In this document: positions 4,388 through 11,419 of the stretch, piece by piece
How the letters are laid out: every line of letters starts with the position of its first letter
Position numbering within the stretch: position 1 is the stretch's first letter
Origin: CAZCCC01 sp964535715
GTDB lineage: Bacteria; Patescibacteriota; Patescibacteriia; Buchananbacterales; UBA6539
Reading direction: 5' to 3'
DNA: 11,419 nt
NCBI GenBank assembly: GCA_964535715.1
Contig: CAZHUO010000035.1
Coordinates: 1 to 11,419 of the forward strand
Program-made: the position numbers and the translations under genes
Notes under the pieces: generated by a model
Databases searched by the model: none
What the model was told of the DNA's origin: nothing
What the model saw: only the letters and a program-made list of their open reading frames with translations

Positions 4388-6136
4388 ATGCTAAATTTCT
4401 TTAATAATAAGAAATATTCTGTTTTATTTAGCAAGCTAGAAGAAAAAGGCTGCATAAATAAGGGTAATTTTAAAAGTTTATTAAAAAAAAGCCAAACTTT
4501 TGATAAAAATTTGACCGAAATAATCTTTGAAGAAAGCAATAAATCAGCTGATGAAGTTTTAACAATTTTAGCTGATTTTTTTAGTTTGCCTACGGTAAAT
4601 TTACGGGAAAGAATTATTTCCCGCCAAATTCTCAATTTGATACCCAAAGAATTTGCTGAGCAGTATTCTGTGATTATTTTTAAAAAAGACAGAGACACTA
4701 TCAGGGTAGCAACTTCGGTTCCGGAAAACAATAAAATCCTTAATATTATTGAAAAGCAAACTAATTTAAAAACAGAGCTTTTTTTAACTACGCCATCGGA
4801 CATTAAAAACGCCTTGCAAAAGTATAGCAGCGAACTTTCAGAAGAATTTGCGAAAATTATTGAAGACAGCACTAAAGAAACATTAGCAATTGAATCGTCG
4901 CTTGATAAAATGGCTTATTATGTTCCGGTTATAAAAATGGTTAATGCGATAATTGAACGGGCTTTGCGGGAAAATGCATCAGACATTCATATTCAGCCGG
5001 CTTCAAATAAAATTTTAGTCCGTTTCCGCGTCGACGGCTTGCTGCAAAATATTGTTGAATTGCCACTGGAAATCCAGCCGTCAATTGTCGCCAGAATTAA
5101 GATAATGTCTAATTTAAAAATTGATCAGCACCGAACCCCGCAAGATAGCCGATTAACCTATAATTTCAACGACCGGGAAATTGCAATCAGAGTTTCAGTA
5201 ATCCCGACGCTGAACGGCTCAAAAGTGGTATTGCGCCTGCTTGATATGGAAAAGAAAAAATTTACCCTTAGACGGCTTGGCCTAAACAGGCAAGATTACA
5301 AAGTTTTGAAGTCAGAAATTACCAAGCCGCAGGGAATGATTTTAGTTACTGGACCGACCGGCTCGGGAAAAACAACTACTTTGTATGCTTTGCTTCATTT
5401 ATTAAACAGCGAAGAAAAAAATATCTGCACGATTGAAGATCCGATTGAATACGGTATTGATGGAATTAATCAAACCCAAATAAACCCAACGGCGAATTTG
5501 ACATTTGCCAACGGACTAAGGTCACTTTTGCGCCAGGATCCGGACGTTTTAATGGTTGGCGAAATTAGAGACAGTGATACCGCAAATATCGCAGTTAACT
5601 CGGCAATGACCGGACACTTGGTATTATCAACCCTGCATACCAATAATGCCTTTGCCGCTCCGCAGAGATTGATTGAAATGGGCATCCCTGAATATTTGGT
5701 CAGTCCAGTGGTAAATTTGGTAATCGGCCAAAGGCTGGTGAGAAAAATCTGCCCTGACTGTAAAACAAGCATCAGGTTTCCTAAAAGAGTTTTTGAAAAC
5801 TACAAGGCATTTTTCAATTTTAATGAAATATTTCATAAAATTAAACATCTTGGCCTCCTAAGCGAAGACCAGTACGATATTGAAAATATCAAGCTATACT
5901 ACGGACGGGGCTGTCAAAGCTGCAATAACACCGGCTACAAAAGCCGGATTGGAATTTATGAAGTAATTCCTGTATCAGAAGACCTTAGAGAAATAATTTT
6001 AAAAGGAGCTTTGGTTGATGAGTTTAAAAAGAAAGCAGTTAAGCTGGGATCGCTGACAATGGCCGAAGACGGAGTATTAAAAGTTTTAGGAGGCAGAACG
6101 ACTTTTGATGAAATTTTAAGGGCTACTAAAGAATAA
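4388..6136 (+). CDS. pilB: Type IV pilus assembly ATPase PilB (GspE/PulE family)
   Basis: This 582-residue cytoplasmic hexameric ATPase drives pilus extension. An N-terminal MshEN/GspE-N-like region (about 1-150) precedes the N2D subdomain with ASDIHIQP (197-204) and RFRVDG. The motor domain has Walker A GPTGSGKTT (322-330), the Asp box TIEDPIEY (348-355), Walker B DVLMVGEIRD (386-395), the His box GHLVLSTLHTNN (409-420), and a zinc-binding insert with Cys455, Cys458, Cys509 and Cys512. All key residues are present. The ATG at 4388 is preferred over a TTG at 4379: it lies in the TAATATG context and matches a normal N-terminus. It heads the pilus operon, with pilC four bases downstream. PilB is favoured over the retraction ATPase PilT by length and by the N-terminal domain and zinc insert. 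Confidence 0.96.
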   Translation: MLNFFNNKKYSVLFSKLEEKGCINKGNFKSLLKKSQTFDKNLTEIIFEESNKSADEVLTILADFFSLPTVNLRERIISRQILNLIPKEFAEQYSVIIFKKDRDTIRVATSVPENNKILNIIEKQTNLKTELFLTTPSDIKNALQKYSSELSEEFAKIIEDSTKETLAIESSLDKMAYYVPVIKMVNAIIERALRENASDIHIQPASNKILVRFRVDGLLQNIVELPLEIQPSIVARIKIMSNLKIDQHRTPQDSRLTYNFNDREIAIRVSVIPTLNGSKVVLRLLDMEKKKFTLRRLGLNRQDYKVLKSEITKPQGMILVTGPTGSGKTTTLYALLHLLNSEEKNICTIEDPIEYGIDGINQTQINPTANLTFANGLRSLLRQDPDVLMVGEIRDSDTANIAVNSAMTGHLVLSTLHTNNAFAAPQRLIEMGIPEYLVSPVVNLVIGQRLVRKICPDCKTSIRFPKRVFENYKAFFNFNEIFHKIKHLGLLSEDQYDIENIKLYYGRGCQSCNNTGYKSRIGIYEVIPVSEDLREIILKGALVDEFKKKAVKLGSLTMAEDGVLKVLGGRTTFDEILRATKE

Positions 6137-6140
6137 TAAT

Positions 6141-7172
6141 ATGCCGATTTTTTCCTATATTGCCTTGAATTCTTCCGGCAAGTATATCAGAAGCAATCTG
6201 AAGGCAAAAACCAAAAGAGGAGTGCAAAAGCAGCTTGAAAAAGACGGTTTTTTGATTATTAATATAAAAAAAATATCTGTCGGCTGGTCAACTAAGCTTG
6301 GGACATTGTCAACGGTAAGCCGGCTTGATAAGATATTTTTTACCCGCCATCTTCAGACTCTCTTGGAATCCGGAATTGCTTTAGACCAGGCGCTGAAAAT
6401 TTCCGCAGAGCAAATGACAAATAAAAAATTTAAAACAGTATTGGTTGATATTTACAACGAAGTTGTCAAAGGCCAAAATCTCCATAATGCATTAAGCCGC
6501 CACACATCTTATTTTTCGCCTTTTTATATAAATTTAATTAAAGTCGGTGAAAGAAGCGGAAGCCTTGATGATGTTTTAAAGCATTTGCTTGAACAGCAGG
6601 AACAGGACTATGAATTGATTACCAAAACACGCGGAGCGATGATTTATCCTTTAGTTATAATCACTGCGGCAATAGTGATAGTTTCTTTAATGCTTGCATT
6701 TGTTATTCCTAATATTACCAGCATTTTAACCGAATATAACGTTGAATTGCCATTGCAGACAAAAATATTGATTTTTTTAAGTGATACTTTATATAATTAC
6801 GGCATTTTAATCGCACTGGCATTTTTGCTGATGATTATATTATTAAAAAAAATCATCAAGACAAAAAAAGGCAGGGAAATTTGGGACGGCTTAAAGCTTA
6901 ATATTCCATTTTTTAAAAATATCGTAATAGAATTTAATTTGGCTAAATTTTCCCGTGCAATGAGTACGCTTTTAAAAAGCGGAATAAGTATCGACCAGGC
7001 TTTGGAATTAAGCTCAACAATTTGCGGAAATATTTACTATCAAAAGTCAATTAAATCATGCATTCCCGTAATTCAAAAAGGAATTCCGCTGACTGAAGTT
7101 CTAAGCGGCTTTCCCAATCTTTATCCGCCAATCACTACCAGGATGCTTGAGATCGGCGAAAAAACTGGATAA
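6141..7172 (+). CDS. pilC: PilC/GspF platform protein, cut short by in-frame TAA
   Basis: This is the inner-membrane platform protein of type IV pili, which PilB engages to add pilin subunits. The N-terminal part starts with MPIFSYIALN, typical of the family. The first GspF domain (about 68-191) has TRHLQTLLESGIALDQAL, LIKVGERSGSLDDVL and a membrane helix at 171-190; a second helix follows at about 221-237. The second GspF domain starts at 268 (AKFSRAMSTLLKSGISIDQAL). The frame stops at TAA (7170-7172) after MLEIGEKTG, in the middle of the second GEeTG motif, giving 343 residues instead of about 400. Translation continues in the same frame to 7346 with the missing helix, so a single codon change separates this from an intact gene. 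It could be a recent nonsense mutation, a sequence error, or readthrough. Confidence 0.85.
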   Translation: MPIFSYIALNSSGKYIRSNLKAKTKRGVQKQLEKDGFLIINIKKISVGWSTKLGTLSTVSRLDKIFFTRHLQTLLESGIALDQALKISAEQMTNKKFKTVLVDIYNEVVKGQNLHNALSRHTSYFSPFYINLIKVGERSGSLDDVLKHLLEQQEQDYELITKTRGAMIYPLVIITAAIVIVSLMLAFVIPNITSILTEYNVELPLQTKILIFLSDTLYNYGILIALAFLLMIILLKKIIKTKKGREIWDGLKLNIPFFKNIVIEFNLAKFSRAMSTLLKSGISIDQALELSSTICGNIYYQKSIKSCIPVIQKGIPLTEVLSGFPNLYPPITTRMLEIGEKTG

Positions 7173-7346
7173 AGCGAGCACATGTACAGCCGCCTGGCGA
7201 TTTTTTATGAAAAGTCGGTTTTAAATACCGTAAGTAATCTATCCTCAATAATCGAGCCGATTCTGCTATTGTCAATCGGCGTTGGCGTGGCTTTTGTAGC
7301 GGTTTCGGTTTTGACGCCGATTTGGAAATTCGCCGAAACAATTTAA
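7173..7346 (+). pseudogene. C-terminal remainder of pilC after the TAA
   Basis: In the same frame as pilC, 57 further residues follow the stop: SEHMYSRLAIFYE, then the GspF-type final helix with IIEPILLLSIGVGVAFVAV, ending WKFAETI and TAA (7344-7346). It aligns with the end of ordinary PilC proteins and restores a total of 401 positions including the stop. An ATG at 7182 in a CACATG context could restart translation and give a 54-residue piece carrying the last membrane helix. It is one base before the next gene. Whether this piece is made is unknown. Confidence 0.8.
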
Positions 7347-7347
7347 T

Positions 7348-7788
7348 ATGAAAAAAAATTTTAAAAAATATAAAGGCTTTACCCTGATTGAATTATTGGT
7401 TTCTTTTAGCATTGTTTCACTTCTTGCGTTAGTTGCCATGCCAGTCTATCACGCTATTGCAAAAAATATCGCTTTAAACGGCGAGGCTCAGCAGCTAATT
7501 GATGACTTGCGGATGGTTCAGCAGCGTTCAATAACATCTCAGGGCGGAGTTAGCCATGGTATTCATTTAAATGATGAAAGCTATGATGTTTTATCAGGTG
7601 AAAATTTGGTCTATACCCGCCAGCTTAAAAATAATGCTCAGATCAGTTTCGGTTCAGGCAGTAATATTATTTTTAATCGCTTAATTGGCAATTTAGAAGA
7701 AACAAACGATCAAGAAATTATAATTAACCTTGAAGGCAGGAATAAAACAATAAAAATAAATTCAAACGGACGAATTTTTTCTCTCTAA
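7348..7788 (+). CDS. GspH/FimT-like type IV minor prepilin
   Basis: This 146-residue prepilin has a short basic leader, a class III cleavage site after Gly10 (YKG/FTLIELL), Glu at mature position +5, and the usual hydrophobic alpha-1 helix (11-34). The body carries GspH/FimT-like features: LRMVQQRSITSQGG with HGIHLND (about 51-70) and a beta-rich C-terminus ending INSNGRI. It would be processed by a PilD-type peptidase, not encoded here, and join the pilus tip or initiation complex. The ATG is one base after the pilC remainder in the TAATATG context. The prepilin assignment is secure; the GspH subtype is likely. Confidence 0.88.
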   Translation: MKKNFKKYKGFTLIELLVSFSIVSLLALVAMPVYHAIAKNIALNGEAQQLIDDLRMVQQRSITSQGGVSHGIHLNDESYDVLSGENLVYTRQLKNNAQISFGSGSNIIFNRLIGNLEETNDQEIIINLEGRNKTIKINSNGRIFSL

Positions 7789-7794
7789 TAATTT

Positions 7795-8283
7795 ATGAAC
7801 AAAATGGAAAAAGCCAAAGGCTTCGGCATAATCGAGGTTATTATAACTTTAAGCATAATTTCGGTTTTTGTGATGACTATTGGCAGCGCATTATCAATGA
7901 TTTATCGGCTTTATAATGCCGGTGCAATGAAAACTCAGGCATTAATTTATGCCCAAGAGCCGTTGGAAATTATCAGCGGCTTGCAAAATAATCTATTTTC
8001 CGATATATATGACGGGCCAACCCGTTTTTATTTGGACAACAATGACTGGCAGTTTAAGGCTTTGCCAAGTGGCATTACAAAAAAAACTATAGGCATTTCC
8101 GATTTTTCGCGGGAAATTATTATTGAAAATCTGGCAAGAACGCAGGGCAATATTGATTTATCGGGTACTGATTTTGACAGCAACAACACAAAAAAAGTAA
8201 CAGTTATTGTTTATTGGCAGGAAAGGGGAATGGAAAAAAATGTGAGCTTATCTACTGTCTTTACGAACTGGCGGAATTTATGA
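7795..8283 (+). CDS. GspI/PilV-like type IV minor prepilin
   Basis: This 162-residue prepilin has a leader MNKMEKAKG cleaved after Gly9, mature Phe+1 and Glu+5 (FGIIEVIITL), and one N-terminal hydrophobic helix (10-36). It has the PilV/GspI-type segment QALIYAQEPLEIISGLQ just after the helix, and a C-terminal strand VTVIVYWQERG followed by LSTVFTNWRN. It starts six bases after the GspH-like gene and its stop overlaps the next start by ATGA (8280-8283), so it is translationally coupled to the GspJ-like gene. A second in-frame ATG at 7804 would only shorten the leader. The three consecutive prepilins match the order GspH-GspI-GspJ found in minor pilin clusters. Confidence 0.86.
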   Translation: MNKMEKAKGFGIIEVIITLSIISVFVMTIGSALSMIYRLYNAGAMKTQALIYAQEPLEIISGLQNNLFSDIYDGPTRFYLDNNDWQFKALPSGITKKTIGISDFSREIIIENLARTQGNIDLSGTDFDSNNTKKVTVIVYWQERGMEKNVSLSTVFTNWRNL

Positions 8284-8783
8284 AAAATTTTTTAAAAAAC
8301 AAAAACGAGAGCGGTTTTAGCCTGATTGAACTGCTTGTTTATATTAGTTTGATTGGAATAATTACAATAATTTTTACCAATTTTACCGCCACAATAGTAA
8401 GAAAATCAATTAAAGCCTCAACCATTAATGAGGTTAATCAAAGCGCCAGATTTTTGCTTTCAAGAATCAGCCAGGAAATAAAAATTGCAGATAATATCAA
8501 TATCGCAAGTGCCGAAGAAATAGTCTTGACAAATGCGGAAAATAATTCAATAACCATTTCTTTTGACAGCATCAATAGTTTAATCAACTATAATGGCAGT
8601 CCAATCTCTAATGAAACTATTAGGGTGACAAGCCTGGTGTTTACAGAAATTCCCCTTGAATACCCGGCTAGTGCCGTTAAAATTCAACTTTCAGTTGAGC
8701 AAAAAAATCCCTTTTTAAAGAATAATTTAAGTCATAAGCTGGACCTTTCAACGGTAATCGTCCCGCGATCAAAATTATATTAG
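8280..8783 (+). CDS. GspJ/PilW-like type IV minor prepilin
   Basis: This 167-residue prepilin has a leader rich in Lys and Asn ending ESG, cleavage after Gly12, mature FSLIELL with Glu+5, and a hydrophobic helix (13-36). After the helix comes NQSARFLLSRISQEIKIADN, the segment that marks PilW/GspJ-type pilins. The remainder is beta-rich and ends in VPRSKLY. The ATG at 8280 was chosen over an upstream in-frame ATG at 8214 because only the former places the leader correctly and overlaps the preceding stop. It should join GspH- and GspI-like subunits in the initiating tip complex. The stop is TAG, unusual for this window. Confidence 0.87.
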   Translation: MKNFLKNKNESGFSLIELLVYISLIGIITIIFTNFTATIVRKSIKASTINEVNQSARFLLSRISQEIKIADNINIASAEEIVLTNAENNSITISFDSINSLINYNGSPISNETIRVTSLVFTEIPLEYPASAVKIQLSVEQKNPFLKNNLSHKLDLSTVIVPRSKLY

Positions 8784-8787
8784 TTTT

Positions 8788-10233
8788 ATGAAATCATATT
8801 TTAAAAAACAAAAAGGCGTCGTTTCCCTGATAACCCTACTTGGACTTTCGGTTGTTTCTTTGGCGCTTATTAGCACAATTTCAATACTAGCTATTGACGA
8901 GCTTAAAATGATTAATATGGGCAATGTGATTGATCAGACTTATTATTCGGCCGAAGCCGGCTTAAACGAAGGCCTTTACCGCTTAATTAAAAATACTGCT
9001 CCAGGCAGCGAATATAATTTAAATATTGACGGTGTTGATGTAAAAGTTGAAGTTTTTAACGGCATTTCTGCGACTACGAGAAGGATAATTTCAACGGCAA
9101 CCGATTTAAACGGCAATAAAAGGCAAGTGGAAATAATCGCCGATACTTCCGAATTCGGCATTGGTCTTGATCATGCAATTCAAGGCGGTTCCGGGGGAAT
9201 ATATTTGGACAACAACAGCGTGATTGTTGGAAATGTTTATGCAAATGGCGATATTCTACCGGCTTCCGGCGGCGCTAGAGGTGAAATACGTGGCAATGTC
9301 TGGGTAGCTCATAACGAAGACAGTGGTGATATCAGCACAATGAGAAAAGTTGATGTTTTAGATATTGATAATCTTGGAGCAGAAGGCAAAGTTTTTGGCG
9401 GTAATATTATAGATTCCAATATTGATACTTCCTTGACTTACGAGACGGTGTCAAATACATATGTTAACGGCTCAATTTGTAATCAAAATAATATCTCGTG
9501 TCAAAAAGGAGTCTCACCGCCTGCTCATCCTTTTCCTTTGACAGTTGAGGATATTGAAATGATGAAAACAAATATTGAAAATTCTGGAAATCCAATTTTA
9601 ATTCCAATACCTGACGACTGCTCAAATACTTATGCTGATGGCACATTTTTCTGCGTCGAAGGGTCAAATATTACAATTAGCAACCAAAAAATTGAAGGCA
9701 ATCTATATGTGGGCAACGGCGCCACTTTAACTTTTGACGGTAATGTTTATGTTACCGGCGATATAATTTTTGACAATAATGTTACGATAAAAATTGCGCC
9801 AAACGGGGATTTGTGTACGGTAGGTGAAGATCCTGATGACAATGAAGAACCTCACAGTGTATTGATATTAGCCAGCGGCACTATTGAAGTTGAGCCAAAT
9901 AATTTTGTCCAGGGTTGCCTTGATGCTGATGGAAATTCTTTAAGCTATATCATGCTTATTTCAACAACTGATGCTGGGACAAGCGGAGCAACTGATCTTA
10001 GGCCATGGGCAATCTATGCGTCAAATAATTCAGATTCAATCGTTTTTGCAACTATTTACGGGATGTTAAAAGTAAAAAATAACGGAACCCTAAATGCCGC
10101 CGTAGCGAAGAAACTTTTTTTGGAGCCGGGATCAAAAGTGACATTTAACCCCAATTTTTCATCAATTATCGCCGGTGAAGGCGGTGGTGGTGCGGAAGTC
10201 GGAGCCAAACCGGGAACGTGGAAGGAATTATAA
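8788..10233 (+). CDS. PilX-like pilus protein with polymer-forming-type beta body
   Basis: This 481-residue protein starts with a short basic leader and hydrophobic helix (KGVVSLITLLGLSVVSLALI, 9-28), then the PilX-type motif YYSAEAGLNEGLYRL (52-66). It lacks the +5 Glu of ordinary prepilins. The body has recurring short beta-strand repeats of the form GNVYANGDI, GNVWV, GNLYVGNGATL and GNVYVTGDIIFDNNVTI, reminiscent of bactofilin-type or other beta-solenoid polymers. Six cysteines (231, 238, 278, 289, 343 and 377) may form disulfides; a Pro-rich segment lies at 244-250 and a Gly-rich stretch at 463-468. It probably sits at the pilus tip as a large minor subunit or adhesin. The fold is inferred from sequence periodicity. 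The gene lies four bases after the GspJ-like stop. Confidence 0.8.
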   Translation: MKSYFKKQKGVVSLITLLGLSVVSLALISTISILAIDELKMINMGNVIDQTYYSAEAGLNEGLYRLIKNTAPGSEYNLNIDGVDVKVEVFNGISATTRRIISTATDLNGNKRQVEIIADTSEFGIGLDHAIQGGSGGIYLDNNSVIVGNVYANGDILPASGGARGEIRGNVWVAHNEDSGDISTMRKVDVLDIDNLGAEGKVFGGNIIDSNIDTSLTYETVSNTYVNGSICNQNNISCQKGVSPPAHPFPLTVEDIEMMKTNIENSGNPILIPIPDDCSNTYADGTFFCVEGSNITISNQKIEGNLYVGNGATLTFDGNVYVTGDIIFDNNVTIKIAPNGDLCTVGEDPDDNEEPHSVLILASGTIEVEPNNFVQGCLDADGNSLSYIMLISTTDAGTSGATDLRPWAIYASNNSDSIVFATIYGMLKVKNNGTLNAAVAKKLFLEPGSKVTFNPNFSSIIAGEGGGGAEVGAKPGTWKEL

Positions 10234-10236
10234 TCT

Positions 10237-10267
10237 AAAAAAACAAATTGTTTTTTTGTTTTTTGCT
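10237..10267 (+). terminator. AT-rich terminator after pilus operon
   Basis: A run of seven A then C (10237-10244) pairs with G and seven T (10250-10257), leaving a small loop AAATT. A further TTGTTTTTT tract follows. The stem is almost all A-T pairs, so efficiency is uncertain, but it lies directly after the last pilus gene and before the next unit. Confidence 0.5.
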
Positions 10268-10281
10268 AAAATTAAAAAGAT

Positions 10282-11358
10282 GTGTTATTAGCCTTAATAA
10301 ATTTAGCAATCATTATCCCAGCTTTGGTGGTCTCTTTTTTGCTTTCTTTTGGCGAAGATGGCTATGAAATATTAACCAAGCCAAAATTAATTGAAAATAA
10401 GGCAATATACATTACCGCCTATACAGCTGGAAATAAAGTCCGTCGCCAAAGCCTTGTTGATCTTATTAAAGAAACCGAACTTAATTCAATTGTAATTGAT
10501 ATCAAAGACTATAGCGGTCTTATTTTTTTTGATACCGATATCCCGTTGGCCAATGAGGTTGAATCAGAAGAAGTCCGAATTCCCGATCTTTTCGAATGGC
10601 TTGCCGAACTGAAAAAAGAGCAAATTTATACAATTGCCAGAATTACGGTTTTTCAGGATCCTTATTTGGCCGAAAAAAAGCCGGAAATTGCACTAAAATC
10701 AAAACAAGGCGGGCTCTGGCGGGATTACAAAGGGCTTGCCTGGGTAGATCCGACGCAAAAAATTATTTGGCAATATAATTTGGATTTAGCCAAAGAAGCG
10801 GTAAAAATTGGCTTTGATGAAGTGAATTTCGACTATATACGGTTCCCGACAGACGGAAATATTAAGCAGATTTCTTATGCAAATTTGAGTGATGAAAGCT
10901 CTCTTGGAAAATCAGAAGTTATGGCTGAATTCTACAAATATGTTAATAATAATTTAAAATTTTATCCGGTTAATACCTCTGCCGATCTTTTTGGCATGGT
11001 TTTATGGCGTAATGACGGCTTAAATATTGGCCAGCGACTAGCTGACGCTTTGCCAAATTTTGATTATGTCTGCCCGATGGTTTATCCTTCACATTACCCT
11101 AAAGGTTTCGAGGACTTTGCCAATCCGGCCGAACACCCTTATGAAATAATTTATCGAAGCTTGGTTCGGCCGGGCGATATATTGATTAATTCAAGGGCAA
11201 AAATCAGGCCATGGCTGCAAGCTTTTGACTTAGGCGCAGTTTACACTCCGGAAATGATCAGAAAGCAAATTCAGGCAACTTATGACGGTAATGGCTATGG
11301 TTGGATTTTATGGAATGCCTCAAATCGGTATACCAGCAATGGATTGGAATCTGAATAA
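10282..11358 (+). CDS. DUF4015 putative glycoside hydrolase, membrane-anchored
   Basis: This 358-residue protein has an N-terminal hydrophobic segment (about 5-22) that would export or anchor it. A TIM-barrel-type DUF4015 domain follows, with strands VIDIKDYSG (71-79), ARITVFQDPYLA (119-130), AWVDP (153-157), FDEVNFDYIRFPTDG (178-192), CPMVYPSHY (264-272), RPWLQAF (309-315) and GWILWNASNRYT (340-351). The conserved acids in DEVNFDYIRFPTD and the YP-SHY loop fit a carbohydrate-binding cleft, but no activity has been established for the family that I know of. The start is problematic: the ATG at 10280 runs straight into TAG, so GTG at 10282 is used, which gives a leader with no basic residue. 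A small indel at the 5' end is possible. Confidence 0.85.
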   Translation: MLLALINLAIIIPALVVSFLLSFGEDGYEILTKPKLIENKAIYITAYTAGNKVRRQSLVDLIKETELNSIVIDIKDYSGLIFFDTDIPLANEVESEEVRIPDLFEWLAELKKEQIYTIARITVFQDPYLAEKKPEIALKSKQGGLWRDYKGLAWVDPTQKIIWQYNLDLAKEAVKIGFDEVNFDYIRFPTDGNIKQISYANLSDESSLGKSEVMAEFYKYVNNNLKFYPVNTSADLFGMVLWRNDGLNIGQRLADALPNFDYVCPMVYPSHYPKGFEDFANPAEHPYEIIYRSLVRPGDILINSRAKIRPWLQAFDLGAVYTPEMIRKQIQATYDGNGYGWILWNASNRYTSNGLESE

Positions 11359-11419
11359 TAATATCGTTTTCTATCCAATACCTTGGCAACACTTTGTTAA
11401 GATTTGGGCGGGCGTTTTC
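11339..11419 (+). CDS. Possible start of a further gene, cut by window end
   Basis: An ATG at 11339 opens a frame that stays open for 27 codons to the window edge. It reads MDWNLNNNIVFYPIPWQ and continues HFVKIWAGVF. It overlaps the 3' end of the DUF4015 gene by 20 bases in a different frame. The mix of aromatic, proline and lysine residues looks protein-like but the stretch is too short to identify. There is no clear ribosome binding site, so the true start could lie elsewhere. Confidence 0.35.
   Translation, partial: MDWNLNNNIVFYPIPWQHFVKIWAGVF

Noticed and set aside
4339..4872. Minus-strand frame of 177 codons opposite pilB
   Set aside because: It is the mirror of the PilB coding sequence, shows no motif, and would cover the pilus promoter.
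7170..7172. Alternative genetic code in which TAA is read as an amino acid
   Set aside because: TAA ends nearly every other gene in the window at its expected length, so a global reassignment is not supported.
7135..7341. Minus-strand 68-codon frame opposite the end of pilC
   Set aside because: The + strand here clearly encodes the GspF C-terminus; the Arg/Lys/Pro-rich antisense product is typical of a shadow frame.
1..11419. tRNA, rRNA, CRISPR array, transposase or insertion-sequence ends
   Set aside because: No cloverleaf, rRNA-like conserved stretch, regularly spaced repeats or transposase motifs were seen in either strand.

Overview
The window is an AT-rich stretch (mostly A/T intergenic DNA, many AAA/ATT codons) with every recognisable gene on the + strand. 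The gene content suggests a candidate-phyla-radiation (Patescibacteria, probably Parcubacteria-like) bacterium: very short intergenic gaps, almost no Shine-Dalgarno sequences, several small membrane proteins with cysteine-bearing tails, and a compact type IV pilus cluster followed by a DUF4015 protein. TAA is the usual stop; TGA ends two genes in ATGA overlaps, so UGA is read as stop here and the Gracilibacteria/Absconditabacteria code does not apply. The lineage is an inference, not a demonstrated fact.

Layout. Bases 1-526 hold an unrecognised cysteine-containing ORF with an uncertain 5' end. Bases 565-2079 hold three tightly packed membrane-protein genes: DUF2177, DUF1295 (steroid 5-alpha-reductase/ICMT-like fold) and a small three-helix protein. 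They are closed by a GNRA-loop intrinsic terminator. Bases 2131-2289 are intergenic and carry a DnaA-box-like 9-mer, a -35 element and a perfect 12-bp inverted repeat, leading into a DUF2178-like membrane protein, a small Xre-type regulator and a 57-residue zinc-ribbon protein. A strong terminator follows at 3284-3308. Bases 3370-4273 hold a GreA-family elongation factor coupled to a single-pass membrane protein.

Bases 4388-10233 are a type IV pilus operon with a good upstream promoter: PilB ATPase, PilC platform protein, three GspH/GspI/GspJ-like prepilins, and a large PilX-like protein with a beta-solenoid-like body. These would form one envelope machine: PilB powers assembly, PilC anchors it in the membrane, and the minor prepilins with the PilX-like protein would form the initiating tip. 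Major pilin, PilD, PilT and PilM/N/O are not in the window. The pilC frame is interrupted by one in-frame TAA 58 codons before its natural end, with the remaining frame intact. The window closes with a DUF4015 putative glycoside hydrolase and possibly the first codons of another gene.

The points most worth following are the pilC nonsense codon, the 12-bp inverted repeat in front of the membrane-protein/Xre module, and the recurrent TAATATG junction at gene starts. I did not find a clear-cut wholly new system; the DUF2178-like/Xre/zinc-ribbon module is the nearest candidate.
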